A program made the position numbers and the translations under genes. From contig NZ_JAASAE010000006.1 of the NCBI RefSeq assembly GCF_012726205.1, forward strand, positions 227,916-291,915: 64,000 bases of DNA, written 5' to 3'. The stretch's first letter is position 1. Every line of letters starts with the position of its first letter. The notes under the pieces are model-generated. The model worked only from the letters and a program-made list of their open reading frames with translations. It was not told where the DNA came from and did no database searches. Of the stretch, positions 51,519 to 64,000 are shown in pieces. The stretch is from Rhodococcus sp. HNM0569 (GTDB lineage Bacteria; Actinomycetota; Actinomycetes; Mycobacteriales; Mycobacteriaceae).

Positions 51519-53894
51519 GTGGACGACCGATACGGCGAAGGCGGTTCGCTGGAGGACCGGGGCTACGAGATCGCGCCGTGGACGCTGCGCTGGCGCGGCC
51601 TGGACCTGGGCGCATTGCACGCCACCGAGTCGACGTTCGCGTTGTCCAACGGCCACATCGGCATCCGCGGTACCTTCGAGGAAGGTGAGCCGCGCAGCCT
51701 GCCCGGCACGTACCTCAACGGGTTCTACGAACAGCGCGCGCTCCCGTACGCCGAGGCGGGCTACGGCTATCCCGAGGACGGTCAGACGGTCGTCAACGTC
51801 ACCGACGGCAGCATCATCCGGTTGCTCGTCGACGACGAACCGCTCGACATGCGCTACGGCACGGCGCTGTTCCACGAACGCGTCCTCGACTTCCGGTCGG
51901 GCACGCTGCGCCGCGTCACCGAATGGGAGTCGCCGACCGGCAGGCGGGTGCGCATCAAGTCCGAGCGCATGGTGTCGTTCACGTCGCGCGCCGTCGCGGC
52001 GATCCGCTACGAGGTCGAACCACTCGACGGCGACATCGAACTCGTGCTGCAGTCGGATCTGCTGTCCAACGAACCGATTCCGGCGCGCACGGGCGACCCG
52101 CGCGTCGCCGCGGCGCTGCACCGGCCGCTCGTGGCCGACTACGCCGCGTCGTCGGACTGTCGCGCGGTGCTGTGCCATCACACGAAGCGCTCGGGTCTGC
52201 GGATGGCGGCGGCGATGGACCACGAGATCGACTTACCGGGCAAGGCGCGCACGAGCATCGAGGCGGACGAGGACCTTGCACGCCTCACCGTTGCGGTGGA
52301 TGTTCCTGCGGGGCAAGCGATCACGCTCACGAAGTATCTTGCATACGGGTGGTCGGCCCGGCGGTCGACACCCGCGCTGCGTGCGCAGGTCGACGCCGCA
52401 CTCGCCGAGGCCATGGAAACCGGATGGAACGAGTTGCTCGAACGGCAGCGCGAGTTCCTCGACCACTTCTGGTCCGTTGCCGACGTCGAACTCGACGGCG
52501 ACCCGGAACTGCAGCAAGCGGTGCGTTTCGCGCTGTTCCACGTCATCCAGGCGGGTGCGCGCGGCGAATCACGTGCGATCCCCGCCAAGGGACTCACCGG
52601 CCCCGGCTACGACGGGCACGCCTTCTGGGACACCGAGGTGTTCGTGCTGCCGCTACTCACGTACACCGCGCCGATTGCGGCGCGCGACGCCCTGCGCTGG
52701 CGGCACAGCACACTCGACCAGGCACGCGATCGTGCCGCGACCCTCGGGCAGCACGGCGCGGACTTCCCGTGGCGATCGATCAACGGCGACGAGTGCTCGG
52801 GCTACTGGCCCGCGGGCACCGCGGCCTTCCACGTCAACGCCGACATCGCGAACGCCGTCGCGCGGTATCTGTTCGTCACGGGCGACGACGAGTTCGCACG
52901 CGAGTGCGGGCTCGAACTGCTCGTCGAGACCGCGCGGCTGTGGATCAGCCTCGGACACCACAACAGCCTCGGCGAGTTCCGCATCGACGGCGTGACCGGC
53001 CCCGACGAGTACAGCGCCGTGGCCGACAACAACGTCTTCACCAACCTGATGGCGCAGAAGAACCTCGAGGACGCGGCCGCACTCGCGGTGAAACTCACCG
53101 GCCGGGCGCGGGCGCTGGGCGTCACCGAGGAGGAGGTTGCGCAGTGGCGCGCGGCCGCCGAGCACATGCGGATCCCGTACGACGACGCGCTCGGCGTGCA
53201 CCCGCAGGCGGAGAACTTCACGCACCATGCCGAGTGGGACTTCGCGACCACGCCCGCCGAGAACTACCCGCTGCTGCTGCACTATCCGTACTTCGATCTG
53301 TACCGCAAGCGCGTCGTGAAGCAGGCCGACCTGGTACTCGCGATGGTCCTGCGCGGCGACGCGTTCACACCGGAGCAGAAGGCCACGAACTTCGGGTACT
53401 ACGAGGCGCTCACGGTCCGCGATTCGTCGTTGTCGGCCGCCGCGCAGTCGGTCATGGCCACCGAGGTCGGTCACCTGCAACTCGCCTACGACTACTTCGC
53501 GGAGGCCGCGCTCACCGACATGCACGACCTGCACTCGAACGTCGAGAACGGTCTGCACATCGCGTCGCTCGCGGGCGCGTGGATGGCCTGCGTGTACGGA
53601 TTCGGCGGGATGCGCGACCACAGCGGACGGCTGTCGTTCTCGCCGCGCCTGCCACCGCGGCTCGACCGCATCGCGTTCCACCTGCTGGTGCACGGCAGCG
53701 AGATATCGGTCGAGATCACTCCCAAGTCGGTGGCGTACACGCTCACCTCGGGCGATCCGGTGGAGTTGTGGCACTATTCGACGCCGTTCACGCTCGGCGA
53801 GAGCCCCACGGTGATGCTCATTCCGGACTGCGCCCCGGTCGAACCGGTGGCGCAGCCACCCGGTCGCGCGCCCATCCCCCGTGCCGCCCTGTGA
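51519..53894 (+). CDS. GH65 disaccharide phosphorylase (maltose/trehalose/kojibiose type; Rv3401-like)
   Basis: 791 residues, the full GH65 layout: an N-terminal beta-sandwich (about 1-270; LSNGHIGIRGTFEEGEPRSLPG), a linker, and an (alpha/alpha)6 barrel (about 330-690) with GYDGHAFWDTEVFVLPLL, catalytic acid Glu497 in DGVTGPDEYS, phosphate-side KQADLVLAMVL and LHSNVENGLHIASLAGAW, then a C-terminal sheet. It splits an alpha-linked disaccharide with phosphate to give beta-glucose-1-phosphate and glucose. Which disaccharide cannot be said from these motifs alone. GTG at 51519 with AGGAGGG five bases upstream. Forms an operon with the beta-phosphoglucomutase. Confidence 0.88.
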   Translation: MDDRYGEGGSLEDRGYEIAPWTLRWRGLDLGALHATESTFALSNGHIGIRGTFEEGEPRSLPGTYLNGFYEQRALPYAEAGYGYPEDGQTVVNVTDGSIIRLLVDDEPLDMRYGTALFHERVLDFRSGTLRRVTEWESPTGRRVRIKSERMVSFTSRAVAAIRYEVEPLDGDIELVLQSDLLSNEPIPARTGDPRVAAALHRPLVADYAASSDCRAVLCHHTKRSGLRMAAAMDHEIDLPGKARTSIEADEDLARLTVAVDVPAGQAITLTKYLAYGWSARRSTPALRAQVDAALAEAMETGWNELLERQREFLDHFWSVADVELDGDPELQQAVRFALFHVIQAGARGESRAIPAKGLTGPGYDGHAFWDTEVFVLPLLTYTAPIAARDALRWRHSTLDQARDRAATLGQHGADFPWRSINGDECSGYWPAGTAAFHVNADIANAVARYLFVTGDDEFARECGLELLVETARLWISLGHHNSLGEFRIDGVTGPDEYSAVADNNVFTNLMAQKNLEDAAALAVKLTGRARALGVTEEEVAQWRAAAEHMRIPYDDALGVHPQAENFTHHAEWDFATTPAENYPLLLHYPYFDLYRKRVVKQADLVLAMVLRGDAFTPEQKATNFGYYEALTVRDSSLSAAAQSVMATEVGHLQLAYDYFAEAALTDMHDLHSNVENGLHIASLAGAWMACVYGFGGMRDHSGRLSFSPRLPPRLDRIAFHLLVHGSEISVEITPKSVAYTLTSGDPVELWHYSTPFTLGESPTVMLIPDCAPVEPVAQPPGRAPIPRAAL

Positions 53895-54040
53895 CCTGCT
53901 GCTGAGCGTGTGCGCCACGATGTGAGTCTGCTCACGCGGGCGTGCCGCGACGCGCGCGGACGACGCGACGACCGCAACTCGTCCCATGTTTGCGCTGGTA
54001 GCGAGCTCAGTTGGGCGTCCATGTAAAAGTCCAGTTCAGG

Positions 54041-54085
54041 ACTGTTTAACAGTTGTTTACTTTCGTCAAGCATCTATATAGTTGC
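54041..54085 (+). promoter_or_regulatory. MarR-type operators in the promoter of the marR-MFS operon
   Basis: ACTGTTTAACAGT (54041-54053) is a perfect inverted repeat with one central base. GCATCTATATAGTTGC (54070-54085) is a 16-bp palindrome with one mismatched pair. Between them, TTGTTT (54053-54058) and TATATA (54075-54080) lie 16 bases apart and could be -35 and -10, so both operators overlap the promoter. The A/T-rich patch stands out from the GC-rich surroundings. Confidence 0.65.
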
Positions 54086-54128
54086 ATGACACAAGCACAT
54101 CTTTTCCACTCATTCACCCGAGGTATCC

Positions 54129-54611
54129 GTGTCCGTCTCTCTCGGCACCACCGAAGCGTTGATCGACGAGGTGGTCCTCTTCGGCCGCGCGCTGCGCGAA
54201 GCCATCACGTCCGGCGAACAGGACGCACTTCCGCACGCGCTCACGACCGTGCTGATGGTCCTGCACCGTCAGGGCGAATGCCGGCAGAACGCACTCGCGC
54301 ACGAGCTGTTCGTGAGCCAGTCGTTCCTGAGCCGCCAGGTCAGTGAGCTGGCCGATGCCGGCTTCGTCGAACGTAAACCGGACCCCGACGACGGGCGGGC
54401 GTCGCGCATCGTGCTCAGCGAGCGCGGGCTCGACTACGTCCGGCAGGTCAAGGCGCGGCGCATCGAACGCCTCCGCGACCTGCTCGTCACGTGGGACGAG
54501 GAACAGGCCGACTCCGCCGTCCGCGCGCTCCGCCAACTCAAGGACACCTTCTGCGAGCAGACACACCGCGCGAACCTTCATCTCGACCAGATTGGAACAC
54601 CCGCCACATGA
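54129..54611 (+). CDS. MarR-family transcriptional regulator
   Basis: 160 residues. Winged helix: GECRQNALAHELFVSQSFLSRQVSELADAGFVERK (about 50-84, read in parts), with recognition helix SQSFLSRQVSEL and wing PDPDDGRASRIVLSERG. Flanking helices form the dimer. Start GTG at 54129 (VSVSLGTTEAL). It overlaps the MFS gene by four bases; a MarR repressor coupled to an exporter is a standard self-regulated drug-efflux unit, with palindromes in its own promoter. Inducer unknown. Confidence 0.88.
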   Translation: MSVSLGTTEALIDEVVLFGRALREAITSGEQDALPHALTTVLMVLHRQGECRQNALAHELFVSQSFLSRQVSELADAGFVERKPDPDDGRASRIVLSERGLDYVRQVKARRIERLRDLLVTWDEEQADSAVRALRQLKDTFCEQTHRANLHLDQIGTPAT

Positions 54612-56275
54612 CCGAACAACAAGCTCCACCAGCGCCCACGGACGCGCCCGAGATGACCCACCGCGAGATCCTCGAGGCGCTCGCCGGACTGCTCGCGGCA
54701 CTGTTCACGGCGCTGCTCAGCACCACGATCGTCGCGACCGCGCTGCCCACGATCATCGGCGACCTGCAGGGCACGCAGACCGCATACGCGTGGGTCATCA
54801 CCACCGCACTGCTCGCGAACGCCGCATCGACACCCATCTGGGGCAAGCTGGCCGACCTGTTCAACAAGAAGGTCCTGGTCCAGTCGTCGATCGTGATCTT
54901 CGTGATCGGCTCCCTCGTGGCCGGGCTCGCGCACAATGTGCCGGTCCTGCTCGTCGCACGCGTCATCCAGGGCATCGGCATGGGCGGGCTCACCGCACTC
55001 GTCGTCGCGATCATCGGCAGCATCGTCCCGCCGCGCGAACGCGGCCGGTACTCGGGCTACATGGGCGCCGTCATGGCCGTGTCGATGTCGGGCGGCCCGA
55101 TCCTCGGCGGCGTGATCGTCGACAGCCCGCTCGGCTGGCGCTGGTGCTTCCTGGTGTGCGTGCCGCTGGCGGTCATCGCGCTCGTCCTGCTCCAGCGCAC
55201 GCTGCACATGCCGACCATCCGCAAGTCGAACGTCTCGATCGACTGGCTGGGCGCCATGCTGCTCACCGCGGGCGTCTCGGTGCTGCTGATCTGGGTCTCG
55301 TTCGCAGGTAAGGCCGACTACTACGCGTGGATGTCGAAGGAGACGGCGATGCTCGTCGGCGCGGGCATCGTCCTGCTCGCCGCGACGGTCCTCGTCGAGG
55401 CACGCGCCAAGGACCCGATCATTCCGCTGAAGATCGTCACCGAGCGCACGACGGGTCTCGCGATCATCGCGTCCATCGCGGTCGGTGTCGGCATGTTCGG
55501 CGCCACCACCTTCCTGGGCCAGTACTTCCAGACCGCACGCGCCTACAGCCCCACCGCGGCGGGCATGCTCACCATCCCGATGGTCGCGGGCATGCTGTTC
55601 GGCTCGGTCGTGTCGGGCCAGCTCATCACCCGCTTCGGCAAGTGGAAGCCGTTCGTCGTCGGCGGCTCGGTGCTGCTGGTGATCGGCTTCGGGCTGCTGT
55701 CGATGCTGGACCACGAGACGAGCCTGTGGCTCGTCGGCGTGTTCATCGCGATCGTCGGCCTCGGGATGGGCTCGATGATGCAGAACCTCGTGCTCGCGGT
55801 GCAGAACACCGTCAAGCTCGAGAACATCGGTGCCGCGTCGAGCTCGGTCGCGTTCTTCCGCACCTTCGGCGGCGCGATCGGCGTCTCGGTGCTCGGATCG
55901 GTGCTCGCAACCCGTGTGGCCGATCTGTCGGCCGAGGGGCTGAGCAAGCTCGGCGTCCCGGCGGGCGGCTCGGGCGGCGGCAGCCTCGACATCGCGGCCC
56001 TGCCGGGGCCGGTCCAGGGCGTCATCCGCGCCGCATACGGCGACGCGACCGGACGTATCTTCCTGTTCGCCACGGTGTGTGCCGTCGTCGCGCTCCTCGC
56101 GGTGGCCCTGCTGCCGAACCGGCCGCTGCGCCGCACGCTCGACATCGTCGAGGAAGACCCGGCGAACGGTGTGCCCGTGGCCGGGGGTGCGGGATCGACC
56201 GACGGCGAGGCCCCCGAGAGCGTCTCGACCGAACTGGACGAGCGCCCGATCGGTGCCGGAAAACACGAGCGGTAA
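54608..56275 (+). CDS. MFS multidrug exporter, DHA2 (EmrB/QacA) family, 14 helices
   Basis: 555 residues with 14 hydrophobic helices. Motif C in ALFTALLSTTIVATALPTII (helix 1), motif A WGKLADLFNKKVLVQSS between helices 2 and 3, VARVIQGIGMGGLTALVVAIIG (helix 4), and motif C-like GAVMAVSMSGGPILGGVIVD in helix 5 (gxxxGPxxGG, antiporter signature). A hydrophilic C-terminal tail of about 50 residues rich in Glu/Pro/Ser follows. Proton-driven export of drugs or lipophilic compounds. ATG at 54608 overlaps the marR stop. A strong hairpin follows the stop. Confidence 0.88.
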   Translation: MTEQQAPPAPTDAPEMTHREILEALAGLLAALFTALLSTTIVATALPTIIGDLQGTQTAYAWVITTALLANAASTPIWGKLADLFNKKVLVQSSIVIFVIGSLVAGLAHNVPVLLVARVIQGIGMGGLTALVVAIIGSIVPPRERGRYSGYMGAVMAVSMSGGPILGGVIVDSPLGWRWCFLVCVPLAVIALVLLQRTLHMPTIRKSNVSIDWLGAMLLTAGVSVLLIWVSFAGKADYYAWMSKETAMLVGAGIVLLAATVLVEARAKDPIIPLKIVTERTTGLAIIASIAVGVGMFGATTFLGQYFQTARAYSPTAAGMLTIPMVAGMLFGSVVSGQLITRFGKWKPFVVGGSVLLVIGFGLLSMLDHETSLWLVGVFIAIVGLGMGSMMQNLVLAVQNTVKLENIGAASSSVAFFRTFGGAIGVSVLGSVLATRVADLSAEGLSKLGVPAGGSGGGSLDIAALPGPVQGVIRAAYGDATGRIFLFATVCAVVALLAVALLPNRPLRRTLDIVEEDPANGVPVAGGAGSTDGEAPESVSTELDERPIGAGKHER

Positions 56276-56295
56276 ACTCGACAGCGCAAGACACA

Positions 56296-56339
56296 GATGG
56301 CCCCGGCCGCGTATTCCCCCTCACGCGGCCGGGGCCATC
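56296..56339 (+). terminator. Strong hairpin terminator after the MFS gene
   Basis: GATGGCCCCGGCCGCGT (56296-56312) pairs perfectly over 17 bases with ACGCGGCCGGGGCCATC (56323-56339), loop of ten. It lies 20 bases after the stop codon; no U-tract follows. Confidence 0.85.
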
Positions 56340-56797
56340 GACGCGTTCGGGGATGCTCGGCTGTAACGCCGTGGGGTGGAGAATGGATATTACTCGTCGG
56401 AAAGCTACCGACAGGTAATTCCGAAACTACCCACTGGTAACAATTCCACATGCATCGAGGTCGCCAAAAGTCAAGCGCGTCACCATCTTTCGAATGCACT
56501 GATTCGTTACACCATTTCCGTGTGGGATTCATCGCGGCAGACATGACAATTGCCGTGAAATATTGCATGCTGGCTAACCGGAGTGGCCCGCGCGGCACGT
56601 CTGCCGCGGGGCCGTCGAGGTCGCACACGCGGACCGCAGTCGACACGGGCCGCGGTCATTGCCGGGCGAACACGCCGCAACGATGCACTCGGGCGTCGTG
56701 CGGCGCTCGCACCGGGCACGCACAGGCAGGCAGCCACAGCGCAGGCGACAGCAGGACGGGCGCGGCACACGCCGCTGCGCCTTCCCTTCGAGGACGG
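56340..56797. other. Long A/T-richer leader region of the acyl-CoA carboxylase gene
   Basis: About 460 bases between the MFS terminator and the carboxylase start. The part 56380-56580 is clearly A/T-richer than the neighbourhood and holds the operator-like repeats. The carboxylase frame stays open back to 56450, but that stretch (Arg/Ser/Cys/His-rich, no family similarity) does not look coding. No second gene was found; promoter elements are not clear enough to name. Confidence 0.5.
56391..56440 (+). promoter_or_regulatory. Repeated operator-like boxes upstream of the acyl-CoA carboxylase
   Basis: CTACCGACAGGTAA (56405-56418) and CTACCCACTGGTAA (56427-56440) are two near-palindromic copies (TACC-N4-GGTA) exactly 22 bases apart. 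A weaker third copy reads on the other strand at 56391-56403 (TTCCGACGAGTAA). The spacing of about two helical turns suggests cooperative binding of a dimeric, probably TetR-type, regulator. Confidence 0.6.
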
Positions 56798-62281
<5,484 letters not shown>

Positions 62282-62296
62282 CCGCCACCGCACCCT

Positions 62297-62340
62297 CTGT
62301 GCCTACTGCGTGGATCTCCGGGCTCGCGCAGTAGGCACAG
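62297..62340 (+). terminator. Hairpin terminator after the acyl-CoA carboxylase
   Basis: CTGTGCCTACTGCG (62297-62310) pairs perfectly over 14 bases with CGCAGTAGGCACAG (62327-62340), loop of 16. It begins 16 bases after the stop codon. Confidence 0.8.
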
Positions 62341-62385
62341 TGCTGTCGGGACCGGTGCTGTCGGGACCGGTGCCGTGCCGGCCGG
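62341..62385. repeat. 15-bp tandem repeat, two exact copies and one degenerate
   Basis: TGCTGTCGGGACCGG occurs at 62341-62355 and 62356-62370, followed by a diverged third unit TGCCGTGCCGGCCGG (62371-62385). It lies between the carboxylase terminator and the promoter of the hydrolase gene. Function unknown; probably slippage. Confidence 0.8.
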
Positions 62386-62424
62386 TGGTCTCACGACGCA
62401 GCCCCGTTCGGGCCCGTGTGTTGC

Positions 62425-62430
62425 TAGTGT
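62425..62430 (+). promoter_or_regulatory. Likely -10 element of the secreted hydrolase gene
   Basis: TAGTGT ends eight bases before the GTG at 62439, compatible with a leaderless message. No Shine-Dalgarno sequence precedes that GTG or the ATG at 62457. Confidence 0.4.
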
Positions 62431-62438
62431 GCGCGAAC

Positions 62439-63512
62439 GTGAACCCGAGTCCGACCATGAAGCCCCGCCTGTTCGCGACCGCCCTTGCGGCGGTACTGTC
62501 CGTCGGCGGCGCCTTCGCGCCGGTCGCCGCCGCACAACCCGCCGTGCCCGACGCTCCCGTCGCCACCGCTGCGGGGGTCGCGCCCGCCGATGTCGCATCC
62601 ACCGACGTCGACCTCGTCGACACCGCGCGGTCCGATCCCTGGACCGGCGCGCCGGAACGCGCCCTCGCGCTCACGGTGGACTCTCCCACGAACGCCACGA
62701 CCGAGCGGTCGCTGCCGGTCGTGCTGTTCTCGCCGGGTTTCATGGTGCCGCGCGACGCGTACCGCACGCTCACGCGCGACCTCGCCTCCCGCGGGTACGT
62801 CGTACTGTCGGTCGACCACACGGGCGATGCGGTGGCGACCAGGTTCGCCGACGGCCGCGTCGTGCCGATGCAACTGCCGGATCCGTACTCGGACGCGACG
62901 CTCCAGCGCGCGATCGACACGCGCGTCGCCGACCTGGGCTTCGTGGCCGACGCGCTACGGGCCGGCACGGCTCCACTGCCCGCGGGCGTGGCAGCGGCCG
63001 CCGATCCGAGCCGGCTCGGCGTGTTCGGGCACTCCCTCGGCGGTGCGAGTGCTGCGGAGTTCGCGCGGACCGACGCGCGCGTAGGCGCCGCGGTCAACCT
63101 GGACGGTGCGCTGTTCTACGGCAGCGAGGCGGCACCGGTCGCGACACAGGGCAATGATCGTCCGCTGCTCAATGTGGTGACCGACGTGCATGCCGCGAGC
63201 CCCGAGGGCCGCGAGCGCTATCTCGACAGCTACCTGTCGACGCCGCGTGCGTGGAGCCGCGTCTACGCACTGGCTGACACCCGGCACATGAGTTTCACCG
63301 ACGCCGAGACGCTCGTGCCACAGTTCGTCCCCGACCCACCTGGTCAGGACGTGCCGGGAGGGTTCGGGCTGGGCAGCGCGCCGCGCCAGGAGGTCGCGGA
63401 CACCACACACGACCTCACCGCCGGCATGTTCGACCGGTTCCTCCGCGGCAAGGATGTGGCGTGGCTCGACGACGCCGCGGGGCGCTATCCGCTGGTCTCG
63501 GAGGTGCGCTGA
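62439..63512 (+). CDS. Secreted alpha/beta hydrolase (PAF-acetylhydrolase/lipase-like)
   Basis: 357 residues from GTG 62439, or 351 from ATG 62457; both keep the Sec signal peptide KPRLFATALAAVLSVGGAFA ending in APVAAAQP. The mature hydrolase shows LPVVLFSPGFMVPRDAYRTL (oxyanion-side HGxx equivalent FSPGF), LASRGYVVLSVDHTGDA, nucleophile Ser in LGVFGHSLGGASAAEFA, NLDGALFYG, and catalytic His in LADTRHMSFTDAE. This matches secreted esterases of the PAF-acetylhydrolase type common in Mycobacteriales. Substrate probably a lipid ester; not provable. The leaderless-type -10 favours the GTG. Confidence 0.78.
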   Translation: MNPSPTMKPRLFATALAAVLSVGGAFAPVAAAQPAVPDAPVATAAGVAPADVASTDVDLVDTARSDPWTGAPERALALTVDSPTNATTERSLPVVLFSPGFMVPRDAYRTLTRDLASRGYVVLSVDHTGDAVATRFADGRVVPMQLPDPYSDATLQRAIDTRVADLGFVADALRAGTAPLPAGVAAAADPSRLGVFGHSLGGASAAEFARTDARVGAAVNLDGALFYGSEAAPVATQGNDRPLLNVVTDVHAASPEGRERYLDSYLSTPRAWSRVYALADTRHMSFTDAETLVPQFVPDPPGQDVPGGFGLGSAPRQEVADTTHDLTAGMFDRFLRGKDVAWLDDAAGRYPLVSEVR

Positions 63513-63541
63513 CGCCGAGCCGCACTCTTCGGCGAACCGCA

Positions 63542-64000
63542 TCATGCCAGCAGCGGTATCGAATTGCGGTGTGCCGGGAGTGGTTCGCTCGGCCCGTGTG
63601 GTGTGGGGGGTGGCGTGAACCACGGCATGTGGTCGTCGTCGGGGATGTCGACGGTCCAGCCGCTGTGGTGCACGAACCGGTGATGATGCGTGCAGAGCAG
63701 CACGAGGTTGTCGAGGTCGGTGGGTCCGCCGTCGATCCACGGGACGATGTGGTGTGCTTCGGTCCACCCGGTGGGTGCCCCGCAGCCGGGGAAGGCGCAG
63801 CCGCGGTCCCGCACCCGCAGTGCTCTGCGTTGTGACTGGGTGACGAGGCGGGTGGTACGGCCCATCCACAACGGCACCCCCGCGTCGTCGACGACGACCG
63901 GGGTGACGTCGGAATCACACGCGGTCTTTCGGGCAGCCGCGATCGACAGGGTGCCGCCCCACGGTGTCCAGGGCACACGTATGCCGCTATCGCTGCCACC
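63542..64000 (-). CDS. DUF222/HNH endonuclease-domain protein, C-terminal part (13E12-like; start outside window)
   Basis: The frame runs off the right edge; 152 codons remain with the stop at 63542. The HNH nuclease domain is complete: zinc-type RDRGCAFPGCGAPTGWTEAHH with two Cys and the His pair, IVPWIDGGPTDLDNLVLLCT, HHHRFVHHSGWTVDIP. Upstream TPWGGTLSIAAARKTACDSDVTPVV and RLVTQSQRRAL are the usual joint to DUF222. Members of this family are repeated many times in Mycobacteriales genomes (REP13E12-like) and are thought mobile or self-spreading; no repeat or target site can be seen in the part present. The tail is Pro/His-rich. Confidence 0.85.
   Translation of the reverse strand, partial: GGSDSGIRVPWTPWGGTLSIAAARKTACDSDVTPVVVDDAGVPLWMGRTTRLVTQSQRRALRVRDRGCAFPGCGAPTGWTEAHHIVPWIDGGPTDLDNLVLLCTHHHRFVHHSGWTVDIPDDDHMPWFTPPPTPHGPSEPLPAHRNSIPLLA

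Noticed and set aside
53895..54040. Possible terminator or gene after the GH65 phosphorylase
   Set aside because: No strong hairpin and no reading frame with a ribosome site; only imperfect short inverted repeats.
56450..56797. N-terminal extension of the carboxylase by 116 residues
   Set aside because: The stretch is A/T-richer, Arg/Ser/Cys/His-rich and contains the leader; family members start at the KRIAVVNRGE segment, which the GTG at 56798 provides.
62341..62385. Possible CRISPR or integration repeat after the carboxylase
   Set aside because: Directly abutting 15-bp units without spacers; a simple tandem repeat.

Overview
The window is a high-GC stretch of a Mycobacteriales actinobacterium, most likely of the Rhodococcus / Nocardia / Gordonia type. 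The evidence is a complete yrbE-mce operon, a CYP125-type and a CYP123-type P450, a 6C small RNA, two sites matching the KstR consensus, and gene blocks that keep the order they have in Mycobacterium tuberculosis (Rv0763c-Rv0771, Rv2249c-Rv2252, Rv3400-Rv3401; recalled synteny, not searched). No insertion sequence, CRISPR array, tRNA or rRNA was seen. Both ends cut a gene: an XRE-type regulator at the left and a DUF222/HNH protein at the right.

Left part (1-5.2 kb): an XRE regulator end, a MAB_1171c-type membrane protein and an ImmA/IrrE-type protease; then a 6C RNA with two C-loop hairpins, a YibE/F membrane protein and an Hsp70-like protein with a C-terminal membrane anchor.

Steroid region (5.3-24 kb): a FadD19-like steroid side-chain CoA ligase behind a KstR box; a yrbEA-yrbEB-mceA-F import operon of Mce4 type; a CYP125-like steroid C26 hydroxylase, a [3Fe-4S] ferredoxin, an SDR, CYP123 and a TetR regulator on the minus strand; and, divergently, an aldehyde dehydrogenase, SDR, hydroxyisobutyrate-dehydrogenase-like protein and carboxymuconolactone-decarboxylase-like protein. 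The CYP123 block resembles the mycobacterial CYP51 locus but lacks CYP51. Import, side-chain oxidation, electron supply and CoA activation of a sterol are therefore encoded together. The TetR gene and the divergent ALDH gene carry the same palindrome over their start codons.

24-34.7 kb: an F420/LLM-type oxidoreductase with a second KstR-like box, followed by a GT4 glycosyltransferase, a methyltransferase and a six-hairpin/prenyltransferase-like protein in one run; a LysR regulator divergent from a Glu/Leu/Val dehydrogenase; a PP2C phosphatase; two unknown proteins; and a succinate-semialdehyde-type dehydrogenase.

34.9-50.6 kb: an AztD-like zinc lipoprotein behind a Zur-like box; a four-gene polysaccharide operon (BcsB-like, exosortase-like membrane protein, processive GT2, ArnT/GT39-like) with tandem operators in front; the glpD - TetR - AgpS-like - diacylglycerol-kinase block; a GH5-like lipoprotein; TerC; and a DoxX-like protein.

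Right part (50.7-64 kb): beta-phosphoglucomutase plus a GH65 disaccharide phosphorylase; a MarR-MFS efflux pair with palindromes in its promoter; an 1827-residue single-chain acyl-CoA carboxylase preceded by repeated operator-like boxes; a secreted alpha/beta hydrolase; and the DUF222/HNH fragment. The least explained parts are the polysaccharide operon with an exosortase-like protein lacking a catalytic Cys, the KstR-box LLM-GT4-methyltransferase cluster, and the giant carboxylase.
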